64,000 bases of DNA, from positions 1 through 64,000 of the forward strand of contig SCUJ01000007.1 of NCBI GenBank assembly GCA_004297165.1. Reading direction: 5' to 3'. Shown piece after piece: positions 40,931-50,243 of the stretch. Every line of letters starts with the position of its first letter. The stretch's first letter is position 1. The DNA comes from Gammaproteobacteria bacterium. Lineage in GTDB: Bacteria > Pseudomonadota > Gammaproteobacteria > Eutrophobiales > Eutrophobiaceae. The position numbers and the translations under genes were made by a program. Under the pieces are notes generated by a model, which had not been told where the DNA came from, did no database searches, and was given only the letters and a program-made list of their open reading frames with translations.

Positions 40931-41320
40931 ATGAATCGTAGTCTTATCACCCTGCTCTCGATCGTGACATTGGTATACTCCGCGCCGGCTTACGTCCATC
41001 ACTCCGGGGCGATGTACGACCAGACCCGGACGGTGGAGATCGCCGGCGCCATCACCGAGTTCAAATGGAGCAATCCCCACGCCACCTTTCGCGTCGATGT
41101 CACGGATGAATCCGGCAAGGCGACCAACTGGGCGATCGTGATGGGCAGTCCGAATAACCTCGTTCGACAAGGCTGGAAACGCACCACACTCAAATCCGGT
41201 GATAGAGTGACAGTCACCCTCTTCCCGTTGCGTGACGGCGGTCCCGGCGGGTACTACGTCAGCATCGTCCTGGCCGACGGCACGCGCCTGGATGGCGATC
41301 CGCCAGAGGGCGGAAAGTAA
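40931..41320 (+). CDS. DUF6152-type small periplasmic protein (copy B)
   Basis: Same architecture: HHSGAMYDQTRTVEIAGAITEFKWSNPHATFRVDV; SPNNLVRQGWKRTTLKSGDRVTVTLFPLRDGGPGGYYVSIVL. Confidence 0.85.
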   Translation: MNRSLITLLSIVTLVYSAPAYVHHSGAMYDQTRTVEIAGAITEFKWSNPHATFRVDVTDESGKATNWAIVMGSPNNLVRQGWKRTTLKSGDRVTVTLFPLRDGGPGGYYVSIVLADGTRLDGDPPEGGK

Positions 41321-41324
41321 CGCG

Positions 41325-42194
41325 TTATTCTTTCGCGCGTTCGCGCCGTTCGATCTCCGCCTGGCCCTTCACCGTGCCGGGGATGTCCTCGTTGAGGTTG
41401 GGCAGACACTCGACCTCCGGGATGTCACTGTAATCCGAGCGCAGCCAGCGTTTGACGCTTTTCCACTCGCCTTTCCAGTTGGCCGGGTCGGTCAGCGTGA
41501 ACTCGATTTCCAGCGTCATGCCGGCGTCCAGCATCCGGTAACGCTCCACGATCTCGAACTGATCGCTGATGGGAATCCCGCTATCGATCCAGTGTTCGTT
41601 GGTTTCGAAATATTTGGTGTGGACCACCAGTTCCTCCCCTTCCCAGCGGCCGATGGATTCGCCGTTGTAGGTGGGAATGGCGATATCGGGGTCGGTGTGT
41701 TCGCGCCCATCGAGGTAGATGATGCGCAGGCTGTTGGTGAAGCCATAGACCTGATAGATGACCGTTGGCAACTGGATCATCGCGATCGGCCAGACCCTGG
41801 TCATGATCATGGGCATGCCGGCCGGGTAACACTGGCCGATGCTGTCGCGGTAGGGCCGGCCCGCGGCCCGCGCCTCGGTGGACTCCCGCATGGCCGTCTG
41901 TCCCGCCTCGAAGAATTCGGGATAGGGCGGCCCGAACATGAAATCCGAGAACGCGCGGCGCAGATCGATGAACCAGACGCTGGTGAGATCGAATGGTGGT
42001 TTGGGACGCGCCACGGCGAGATTCTGCGGCGCGAGGGCGCCGTAGTAACCGTCATGCTTGTGCGAGAGCTCGGCGATCTGTTCCGGGGACAGGCCCCCGG
42101 TGCGCACCCGTTGGGCGTATGCGCTCGTTGCCGGGAACGCCAGCAGGATCGCGATCAGGATGTAGAGGTTGCTTATTAGCATCGTTCGATTCAT
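41325..42194 (-). CDS. exported protein of unknown function (copy B, paralogue of 39514-40290)
   Basis: Signal peptide MNRTMLISNLYILIAILLAFPATSAYAQ; SIGRWEGEELVVHTKYF; VERYRMLDAGMTLEIEFTLTDP. Confidence 0.78.
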   Translation of the reverse strand: MNRTMLISNLYILIAILLAFPATSAYAQRVRTGGLSPEQIAELSHKHDGYYGALAPQNLAVARPKPPFDLTSVWFIDLRRAFSDFMFGPPYPEFFEAGQTAMRESTEARAAGRPYRDSIGQCYPAGMPMIMTRVWPIAMIQLPTVIYQVYGFTNSLRIIYLDGREHTDPDIAIPTYNGESIGRWEGEELVVHTKYFETNEHWIDSGIPISDQFEIVERYRMLDAGMTLEIEFTLTDPANWKGEWKSVKRWLRSDYSDIPEVECLPNLNEDIPGTVKGQAEIERRERAKE

Positions 42195-42216
42195 GCCGGG
42201 CGCCTCGCTGGATATA

Positions 42217-43206
42217 TTAGGAAAACTCCTCGGTATCGATCTCTTTCTGCACGGTCTCGTTGTATCTGGGACCGGAAACAGTGCGTTGGTTGATGAGGCG
42301 ATCCAGCCGTTCGACGATCGCGGGATCCAGTTTTACCTCGACCGCGCCGGCGTTTTCCTCGACGGTGGCTATGCGCCGCGTGCCGGGGATGGGAACGATG
42401 TGATCGCCGCGGGCGAGCAGCCAGGCCAGGGCCAGTTGCCCCATGGTGCAGCCGGCCTCGGCGGCGATGCCCGCGTATTCGTCAAGCAGCTTGAGGTTCT
42501 TGCCGAAGTGTTCCTGGCGGAAGCGCGGCAGGGTCAGGCGCAGGTCGCTCTCCTCCAGCTTCGAGGTATCAGTCAAACAGCCGGTGAGAAAGCCCCGGGC
42601 GAGCGGACTGAAGGCGACGAATCCGACACCGAGGTCCTTGCAGGTCTTCAGCACCTCGATCTCGGCATTGCGCGTCAGGAGTGAATATTCGGTCTGGACG
42701 GCGGCGATGGGGTGTTCGGCATGGGCCTTCTTCAGGGTCGCCGCCGAGACCTCCGAGAGGCCGACCGCGCGAATCTTGCCCTGGCGCACGAGGTCGCCAA
42801 GCGCCCCCACGCTATCCTCGATCGGCACGTTCTTGTCATAGCGGTGGAGATAGTAGAGGTCGATTATGTCGGTATGCAGTCGTTGCAGACTCTCCTCGCA
42901 GGTGCGTTTGAGGACCTCCGGACGCCCGTTGATCTCGCGCTTGCCGTCGGCGTTCTTGAAGATCCCGCACTTGCTGGCGAGGGTGTATTCCGCGCGCCGC
43001 CCCTTGAGGGTCTTGCCGATCAGGCTCTCGTTCCTGCCGAAGCCATACAGGGCCGCGGTGTCCAGCATGGTGTAACCGAGATCTAGGGCGCGATGGAGCG
43101 TTTTTGCGGATTCCTCGTCATCGGGTCGGCCGTAGGCGTGGGACATGCTCATGCAACCGAGGCCGAGCGCCGAGACCGTGAAGGGGCCGAGTGTTCTGGT
43201 TTCCAT
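42217..43206 (-). CDS. aldo/keto reductase
   Basis: LGLGCMSMSHAYGRPDDEESAKTLHRALDLGYTMLDTAALYGFGRNESLIGKTLKGRR; HRYDKNVPIEDSVGAL; PIPGTRRIATVEENAGAVEV. Confidence 0.95.
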   Translation of the reverse strand: METRTLGPFTVSALGLGCMSMSHAYGRPDDEESAKTLHRALDLGYTMLDTAALYGFGRNESLIGKTLKGRRAEYTLASKCGIFKNADGKREINGRPEVLKRTCEESLQRLHTDIIDLYYLHRYDKNVPIEDSVGALGDLVRQGKIRAVGLSEVSAATLKKAHAEHPIAAVQTEYSLLTRNAEIEVLKTCKDLGVGFVAFSPLARGFLTGCLTDTSKLEESDLRLTLPRFRQEHFGKNLKLLDEYAGIAAEAGCTMGQLALAWLLARGDHIVPIPGTRRIATVEENAGAVEVKLDPAIVERLDRLINQRTVSGPRYNETVQKEIDTEEFS

Positions 43207-43223
43207 AGGCTTCACGATCCGGG

Positions 43224-44174
43224 TCAGCGATCGGCCGCGAGGCACTGATCCAGGCGATCGAGCGTCTCCATCGCGGCGATGGTCTGAAGCACGCTTCCGT
43301 TCGGTTCGCGGCCTGCGCGGATCGCTGCGAAGAATTCCCGGTCCTGGAGTTCGATGCCGTTCATCGAGACATCCACCTGCGAGACATCGATCTTGTTTTC
43401 CTTGCCGTCGTAGAGGTCATCGTAACGGGCAATATAGGTCCCGTTGTCGCAGATATAGCGGAAGAAGGTCCCCAGGGGGCCGTCATTATTAAAGGACAGT
43501 GACAGGGTGCAGATGGCGCCGGAAGGGACCTTGAGGCCAATGCTCATGTCCATGGCGATCCCGAGATCCGGGTGTTCGGGTCCCTGCAGGGCCTGGACCC
43601 TGGAGGCGATCTCCCCGGTCTGGTATTGAAAGAGATCGACCGTGTGGCAGGCGTGGTGCCAGAGCAGATGGTCGGTCCAGCTCCGCGGCTTGCCCAGGGC
43701 ATTCATGTTGGTGCGCCGGAAGAAGTAGGTCTGCACGTCCATCTGCTGGATCCGGAGTTCGCCCCGTTCAATGCGTTTGTGGATCCATTGATGGCTCGGA
43801 TTGAAACGGCGGGTGTGTCCCGCCATTGCAATGAGCCCTGTTTCCTGTTTCGCGGCGACGATCCGCCGGGCGTCCGCCAGGGAATCGGCCATCGGGATCT
43901 CCACCTGGACGTGTTTCCCGGCCTGCAGACACTGGATGGCCTGCTCGGCGTGGACCTGTGTGGGCGAGGTGATGATGGCGGCCTGCACTCCCGGACGGGT
44001 GAGGCATTCGGCGAGATTCGTGGACCAGTGGGGGATGCCCCTCGCGCGCGCCACTTCCTCGGTCGAGGCCGGGCTGCCCCCGCACAGGCTCACGACCTCC
44101 ACATCCGGGATATTGGCGATGGCGTCAAGATGTTTCTGGCCGAAGGCCCCCTGGCCGACCATGACTATTTTCAT
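43224..44174 (-). CDS. ligC: Gfo/Idh/MocA oxidoreductase closely resembling LigC (4-carboxy-2-hydroxymuconate-6-semialdehyde dehydrogenase)
   Basis: GKHVQVEIPMADSLADARRIV...MAGHTRRFNPSHQWIHKRIERGELRIQQMDVQTYFFRRTNMNALGKPRSWTDHLLWHHACHTVDLFQYQ...LSFNNDGPLGTFFRYICDNGTYIARYDDL...VDVSMNGIELQDREFFAAI matches my recollection of LigC. Confidence 0.9.
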   Translation of the reverse strand: MKIVMVGQGAFGQKHLDAIANIPDVEVVSLCGGSPASTEEVARARGIPHWSTNLAECLTRPGVQAAIITSPTQVHAEQAIQCLQAGKHVQVEIPMADSLADARRIVAAKQETGLIAMAGHTRRFNPSHQWIHKRIERGELRIQQMDVQTYFFRRTNMNALGKPRSWTDHLLWHHACHTVDLFQYQTGEIASRVQALQGPEHPDLGIAMDMSIGLKVPSGAICTLSLSFNNDGPLGTFFRYICDNGTYIARYDDLYDGKENKIDVSQVDVSMNGIELQDREFFAAIRAGREPNGSVLQTIAAMETLDRLDQCLAADR

Positions 44175-44372
44175 TGCGTTTCCTCATCTCTCGGTAAATA
44201 GACTAATGGGCATCAAGCGGTATTTTATGCCTGCATACTGGAACCGCACAATCCGCGGTAGAATCCCCGAGTCGGGATGTGGTCGTTTATATATTTCTGA
44301 GGAGAAGGGCCCATGCGTGAACGAGGCGGATGCCTGGAGGATTGGTCGGCTGGAATATCAGCAAGCGGGCGC

Positions 44373-45713
44373 ATGAACCTGAAACAACTGCTTGTCGCTG
44401 CGGTCCTCAGCGTACTGATGGCCGCGACTTCGGGGCTTTGCTCGGCAGCAGCAGACCGCCCGAACGTCGTGTTTATCATGACCGACGACCTGGGGTACGG
44501 CGACCTCGGCGTGTACGGCGCCCCCGACACGAGTACGCCCGAGATCGACCGGCTGGCCAGCCAGGGCGTGCGGCTGACCAATTTTTACTCCAACGGCCCG
44601 GCCTGCTCGCCGACGCGCGCCGGGTTCATCACGGGCCGTTATCAGCAGCGGGTCGGGATCGAACGTCCGTTGGGCAACCCTTCGACGGACGATGCAAAGG
44701 CCGGTCTCAAGGCCAACGGCCGCACCCTACCGCAGTTGCTCAAGGACGATGGCTACGCCACGGCCCTGATCGGGAAATGGCATCTTGGTTATCTGAAGCA
44801 GAACAGCCCGAATGCCCACGGGTTCGATTACTTCTTCGGCTACAGGTCCGGCTATATCGATTACTACCGGCACACCGACGGCGACGGCCAACCTGATCTC
44901 TACGAGAACGACAAGTCGGTGACGGCCGAGGGCTACATGACCGATCTCATCACCGATCGCTCGGTCGCCTATATTCGTGATCGTAAAGAGCGGCCGTTCT
45001 TCCTGTCGGTGCAATACAGCGCGCCGCACTGGCCGTATCAGCGGCCCGACCAGCCCTCCGTGGCGCGCGATAACGCCCGGCATCTGCAACCGCACGATCA
45101 GGATACCTCCACCCGTGCGGATTATGTCGCGATGCTGGAGCGGGCGGACGCGGGCGTCGGCAGGATCCTTGCGGCCCTGGACGAGGCTGGGATCGCCGGG
45201 AATACCCTCGTCATCTTCACCAACGACAACGGCGGGGAATGGCTGTCCCGGAACGCGCCATTCTTTCACCGGAAACTCTCCCTCTGGGAGGGCGGGATCC
45301 GCGTGCCGGCGATCCTCCGCTGGCCGGGCCATCTGCCGGCCGGGGGCGTCTCGGAACAGGTCGGCATCACCATGGATCTGACGGCGACTATACTCGCCGT
45401 CACCCGGACCCCGGTCCCGACCGGATTGAGGCTCGAAGGCATGGACCTGATGCCCGTACTGAGCGGCGCCGCGCCGAAGACAGAACGGACGCTCTTCTGG
45501 CGCATCGACGCCTATGGCCAGACCCAGCAGGCGGTGCGCAGCGGCGAGTGGAAGCTCCTGGTCGATGGCGGTGCCTCGCTCGTGTTCAACCTCGAGGACG
45601 ACCCCGGCGAGCGCCGGGACCTCGCGAATCAACGGCAGGATATCGCCCGGAGGTTGCGTCCCTTGCTCGATGACTGGGGAAAGAATGTGGACGCTGAATT
45701 CAAGACCCATTAG
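44373..45713 (+). CDS. exported type I sulfatase
   Basis: Signal peptide; RPNVVFIMTDDLGYGDLGVYG; CSPTRAGFITGRYQQRVG (CxPxR formylglycine signature); IGKWHLG; FTNDNGGEW. Confidence 0.96.
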   Translation: MNLKQLLVAAVLSVLMAATSGLCSAAADRPNVVFIMTDDLGYGDLGVYGAPDTSTPEIDRLASQGVRLTNFYSNGPACSPTRAGFITGRYQQRVGIERPLGNPSTDDAKAGLKANGRTLPQLLKDDGYATALIGKWHLGYLKQNSPNAHGFDYFFGYRSGYIDYYRHTDGDGQPDLYENDKSVTAEGYMTDLITDRSVAYIRDRKERPFFLSVQYSAPHWPYQRPDQPSVARDNARHLQPHDQDTSTRADYVAMLERADAGVGRILAALDEAGIAGNTLVIFTNDNGGEWLSRNAPFFHRKLSLWEGGIRVPAILRWPGHLPAGGVSEQVGITMDLTATILAVTRTPVPTGLRLEGMDLMPVLSGAAPKTERTLFWRIDAYGQTQQAVRSGEWKLLVDGGASLVFNLEDDPGERRDLANQRQDIARRLRPLLDDWGKNVDAEFKTH

Positions 45714-45793
45714 CTTGTTGTGAGATACCCGAACTGTGAGTATCCTTTGAGTTTGGTTGTTTCCCCTTTCATGACCCGGACTGGAGTACCCAT

Positions 45794-47566
45794 ATGAAAT
45801 TCGTAATCCGCTGGTTGGTTGGCGCCTTCGTTATCGCTTCTGTTGTCTGGGCAGGTATGGTTGCTGCCGCGGACGGGAAGATCAAAGTCTTGAACCCCCG
45901 CGGGATCATGCCGGCCATCAAACAGATCCCGATGGCGGAGCGTCCCGACACCCTGGACGGCAAGACCATCTACATCGTCGACACCAAGTTCGCGAACACC
46001 AAGCCCTTCGTGAACGCGCTGCGGGACAACCTCGCCGCCGCGTATCCGAAGACGAACTGGGTCGGCGTCGACAAGGTCGGCGGTTACATGCAGGATGACC
46101 CGAACCTCTGGGCCGAGATCAAGGCCAAGGGTCACGGGGCGATAGTATTGCTCGGGCATTGAAGCTCCTGTTCGCCGGCGGTCGTCGGCCACAGCATCAC
46201 CCTGGAGACAATGGGCGTACCCGCCGTCGCGATGGTCACTTCAGCCTTCGATGAACTGGCCACTTCGACAGCCTTCAAGAAGGGCATGCCGGGCCTGCGG
46301 GTCTCCTTCACCCCGCATCCCATCACCGGGCGCACGACGGAGGAATCCAACGAATATCTCAAGGGCAATGACCCGGTAAGCGGCAAGCCGATGCTGACTG
46401 AGATCGTCGCCGGATTGCAGGCCAAGCTGGCCGAGCAGGACAAACAGGCCGGTGAGATCAAACGCGAGGAACGTCCAAGGTTCCTGGCGGAGGACACTGC
46501 GGATAACCTTCAGCAGATGTTCCAGGACAATATGTGGACGGACGGCCTGCCCGTGATTCTGCCCACCGAGGAAAAGGTCAAGGCGATGCTGAAGGGCACG
46601 AGCCACAAGGCGGACGAGATCGTCGGCGAGATGCGCCCCTCCGGCCCGCACGAGGCCTGGAAATACACCGTGGAGATGGTCGCGACCAATGCCGTGATGG
46701 CGGGCGCGAAGCCGGAATACCTGCCGGTGATCCTGGCTATTGCATCCACCGGACAGACCTCGCTGGTCAGTTCCACCTCATCCTTTGCCCGCATGGCGGT
46801 AATCAATGGCCCGATCCGCGATGAGATCCAGATGAATTCCTCGATCGGGGCGCTCGGTCCGTTCAATCAGGCCAACGCCGCCATCGGCCGCGCCTGGACA
46901 CTTGTTTCGAAAAACCTCGGCGGTTCCGGCACTCCCGGCTCGACCTACCTCGGCAGCACCGGCAACCCGCTGAACTATGGCAACATGACCTTCCCCGAGG
47001 CCGAGGAAAACCTGCCGGAAGGCTGGAATCCGCTGCATGTGCAGAAAGGCTTCAAAAAGGAAGAGAACGTCGTCAGCATCCTCAGCGGCTGGAGTTTCAA
47101 CACCATCGCCTGGTTCAGCCCGCTGCCGCAGCAGGACGTCATCAAGAACTGGCTGACGCATTTCTTCTCCTTCGGCACGGGCAGCGCCACGATCATCGTC
47201 GATCCGATCGTCGCCGTGGAGTTGAAGAACAACGGCTTCGCGACCAAGGAACAGTTTGCCGCGTATCTGATGGAGAAATCAGCCAATCCCGGCTGGTTGT
47301 ACTGGTCCACGCACGAAGAGGAATACAAGAAGGCGAAGGAAGGCGTCGAACCGTTCGCTTCATATCTGAAGCTCGGCGAGACCGCCGAGGTGCCGGTATC
47401 GCGCTACGTACGCCGTCAGCCGCCTCCCGGCGCCCCAGCCGCCCCAGCCGGTATGCCGCCGCGTAATCCGATCGAGGTCATTGCGGTCGGCGGCGGCACC
47501 AACACCTACTGGTCCGGCGGTGACTTCAGTTATGTGAGTGGCGCCTCCATCGACAAGTGGAAATAG
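45794..47566 (+). CDS. UGSC-family-like exported selenoprotein; in-frame TGA (46160-46162) predicted as selenocysteine
   Basis: ORFs 45794-46162 and 46211-47566 are in the same frame (417 nt apart), separated only by one TGA: ...GAIVLLGH-U-SSCSPAVVGHSITLETMGVPAVAMV.... SECIS-like hairpin directly downstream. Confidence 0.85.
46168..46194 (+). promoter_or_regulatory. candidate bacterial SECIS hairpin
   Basis: CTGT-TC-GCCGGC-[GGTC]-GTCGGC-C-ACAG: 6-bp upper stem (one G-U), 4-bp lower stem, loop GGUC, 17 nt between the UGA and the loop. Confidence 0.8.
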
Positions 47567-47582
47567 GATTGTGATGAATTCC

Positions 47583-47610
47583 GTAGGGGCGAAAAATCTT
47601 TCGCCCCTAC
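47583..47610. terminator. 12-bp perfect hairpin (gtaggggcgaaa-aatc-tttcgcccctac), terminator-like or small repeat
   Basis: Directly downstream of the UGSC-like stop, followed by aatttta. Confidence 0.6.
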
Positions 47611-47641
47611 AATTTTATTCCCGGCTTTAATCCAGGATTCG

Positions 47642-47725
47642 CGTAGCCCGGATGGAATGTAATGAAATCCGGGGTATCGTCAGGCGTGGATTTCCCGTAT
47701 TTCGCTACGCTTCATCCGGGCTACG
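47642..47725. repeat. REP/BIME-like imperfect inverted repeat
   Basis: CGTAGCCCGGATGGAATGTAATGAAATCCGGGG ... and reverse complement of the right arm CGTAGCCCGGATGAAGCGTAGCGAAATACGGG. Confidence 0.75.
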
Positions 47726-47769
47726 GCATGCTCGATCGACGAGTGGAGATAGAAAAACAGGGGGGAAAT

Positions 47770-48780
47770 ATGTTGATACGACTTCTAATCGGGCTAGCCT
47801 TTAGCGCATCGCTTTCCGCGGTCTTCGCGCAAGACGCCGGCAAACCCGCCTGCGACCGCGCCTGTCTGGAGGGCTACGTCAACCGCTACCTGGATGCCAT
47901 GCTCGCGCATGACCCCGGCGCCGGGCTGTTCGCCAGGGAGGTCAAATTCACCGAAAACGGCGTGCGCCTGCCGCTCGGGAACGAGGGATTATGGCTCGGC
48001 ATGTCGGGCAAAGGGACCTACAAGTTCTATGTCCCCGATATCGAGACCCAGCAGATCGCCTTCATCGGCACGGCACGGGAAGGATTGGCCGCGCGCGCGG
48101 CGGCCACGCCGTCCACTGAAGGCAATCTCGTGGCGCTCGCGCTACGGTTGAAGGTCGTCAACGGTCTCATCACCGAGGCCGAACAACTCGTGATCCGGCC
48201 GGAGATCAATCTCCTTGGCGGCGGCGAATCCGCCCCTCCACCACGGTTTCCGCCGGCCGGCGAGGCGGTCGAGACGCTGGGCGCCCCGCATCCGATTTAC
48301 GCCGAGGTCATTCCGGAATCGGAACGGGCCTCGCGAGAGGAACTGGTCAAGGTGGCCAATTATTATTTCGCGGGGTTGCAACGGAACGACGGCCTGGGCT
48401 ATTACCCCTTCACCGACGATTGCCTGCGGCTCGAAAATGGCATGACGACAGCAGGGCCATCCACCGGCGCCCCCGCACCGGGACAGAACCGGATGATGGG
48501 TTGCAAGGAACAATTCGAAAAGGGCCTGAAAGGAGTCGTCTCCAGGATCCGCGATCGCCGTTTCGTGGCGGTGGATCGGGAACGCGGGATCGCCTTCGCC
48601 TTCGGCTTCTTCGATCACGAGCGCATCAACTGGACCTGGCAGATCGCGGAACTCTTCAAGATCGAAAAGGGTCAGATCAGCCGGATCGAGGCCGTCTTTC
48701 ACCGCTGTCCCTACGGCATGAACTCCGGCTGGAGCACCTACGAGCAGGGGATGTCGGAGGAGATCCAGAGCATCAGGTAG
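47770..48780 (+). CDS. exported protein with DUF8021-like/SnoaL-like fold
   Basis: Signal peptide MLIRLLIGLAFSASLSAVFAQD; two SnoaL-like segments (VNRYLDAMLAHDPGAGLFAREVKFTENG; VANYYFAGLQRNDGLGYYPFTDDCLRLENG); VFHRCPYGMNSGWS. Confidence 0.75.
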   Translation: MLIRLLIGLAFSASLSAVFAQDAGKPACDRACLEGYVNRYLDAMLAHDPGAGLFAREVKFTENGVRLPLGNEGLWLGMSGKGTYKFYVPDIETQQIAFIGTAREGLAARAAATPSTEGNLVALALRLKVVNGLITEAEQLVIRPEINLLGGGESAPPPRFPPAGEAVETLGAPHPIYAEVIPESERASREELVKVANYYFAGLQRNDGLGYYPFTDDCLRLENGMTTAGPSTGAPAPGQNRMMGCKEQFEKGLKGVVSRIRDRRFVAVDRERGIAFAFGFFDHERINWTWQIAELFKIEKGQISRIEAVFHRCPYGMNSGWSTYEQGMSEEIQSIR

Positions 48781-48900
48781 CCTTCTTCACCACACTCGGC
48801 GCCCTCGAACTCATCACCTACGTAGTGTAACGAGTTATCGCCCGGATCGTTCGATGAGGGTCTGTTGGGCGGTGAAGCTAATACCCTTCCCATTTCCAGT

Positions 48901-48921
48901 AAAGTATGATTATCATACTTT
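48901..48921. promoter_or_regulatory. 21-bp perfect palindrome abutting the start codon of the DUF4143 ATPase
   Basis: aaagtatgat-t-atcatacttt, immediately followed by ATG at 48922. Confidence 0.75.
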
Positions 48922-50166
48922 ATGAAAACAAAGACGCCTTCATCCTTCCTGCCGCGAGTAGCAGCGGCTGCCGTGGAGCGTGCGCTGCGCACCGCCCCGG
49001 TTGTTGTATTGCTCGGCGCGCGTCAAACGGGCAAGACCACCCTGGTGCGCTCGTTGCCGGAACTGGCGGATCGCCCCTATTTGACGCTGGATGATTTCGA
49101 CCTGCGCGCCGCGGCGGATGCGGACCCAGAGACCCTGCTGACCCGCGCACCCAAACTCATTCTCGATGAAATCCAGCGCAGCCGCGACCTGCTCATTGCC
49201 GTCAAACGCGCCGTGGATGCCGAACCGGTGCGCACGCCAGGCCGTTTTGTACTGACGGGTTCGGCGAACCTGTTGATGTTGGAGCGTATCTCCGAAACAC
49301 TGGCCGGGAGAGCGGTGTATGTCACGCTCTGGCCGTTCTCCCGGCGTGAACGCCAGGGTCTCGGTCGCACTGGTCCGTGGAGCGATCTGTTGGCGGCGCC
49401 GTTTGCTGACTGGCGGGCGATTTTGGCTGACGGTCCGGGTGGAGAAGAAGATTGGCGGGCTGCGGCGAGGCTGGGCGGCCTGCCGGTCCCGGCGCATGAT
49501 CTCGTTGACGACGAGGCGCGTACCCTGTGGTTTGCCGGCTATGTGCAGACCTATCTTGAACGCGATTTGCAGGCGCTGCGCGCGGTGGAGAATCTCCCCG
49601 ATTTCCGCCGTCTGATGCGCGGCGCGTGTCTGCGGATCGGCGGTCTGCTCAACCAGACCGAGCTTGCGCGCGACGTCGGCATCGTGCAGCCCCAGGTACA
49701 CCGCTTCCTTAATCTGATGGAGGCCAGTTATCAGGCCGTGCGGCTGCCGGCTTATGCCGTCAATCGCACGCGGCGCCTCATCAAGGCGCCCAAGTTCTAC
49801 TGGAGCGATACGGCTCTCGCACTGCATCTTGCCGGCGAGACCGAGCCGCGCGGTGCACACCTCGAAAACCTGGTGCTCATCGACCTCATGATCTGGCGCG
49901 ACGCGCAGCCTCACCGGCCGGAAGTGCTCTATTGGCGTACCGCGAGCGGTCTTGAGGTCGACTTTGTCATCGAGACGCCACAGCGGCTGCTGCCCATCGA
50001 AGTCAAGGCCGCCAGCCGCGTCACGACCGGGGATGCGAAAGGACTGGAAGCCTTCATCGACGAATATCCCGATCTCGCCGACGGCGGACTGCTGCTGTAT
50101 GGCGGCAAGGAGATCTTCCCCGTCACGCGGCGGGTGCTTGCCGCGCCGTGGTGGAGCGCCTGCTGA
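48922..50166 (+). CDS. AAA ATPase with DUF4143 domain
   Basis: VVLLGARQTGKTTLVRSLPELADRPYLTLDDFDLR; PKLILDEIQRSRDLL; LTGSANLLML; C-terminal EVDFVIETPQRLLPIEVKAAS. Confidence 0.95.
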   Translation: MKTKTPSSFLPRVAAAAVERALRTAPVVVLLGARQTGKTTLVRSLPELADRPYLTLDDFDLRAAADADPETLLTRAPKLILDEIQRSRDLLIAVKRAVDAEPVRTPGRFVLTGSANLLMLERISETLAGRAVYVTLWPFSRRERQGLGRTGPWSDLLAAPFADWRAILADGPGGEEDWRAAARLGGLPVPAHDLVDDEARTLWFAGYVQTYLERDLQALRAVENLPDFRRLMRGACLRIGGLLNQTELARDVGIVQPQVHRFLNLMEASYQAVRLPAYAVNRTRRLIKAPKFYWSDTALALHLAGETEPRGAHLENLVLIDLMIWRDAQPHRPEVLYWRTASGLEVDFVIETPQRLLPIEVKAASRVTTGDAKGLEAFIDEYPDLADGGLLLYGGKEIFPVTRRVLAAPWWSAC

Positions 50167-50243
50167 GCGGCTGGAAATACATCATGATCGGGGTATAAAA
50201 AGCGCCTTTCCTGTCCCCGTTGGCAGTAATCTCCAGGAGAAAG

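Noticed and set aside
46163-46210. Treating 45794-46162 and 46211-47566 as two genes or as a nonsense pseudogene
   Set aside because: The frame is continuous across a single TGA, the downstream sequence continues the family, and a SECIS-like hairpin is correctly placed; readthrough as Sec explains more.
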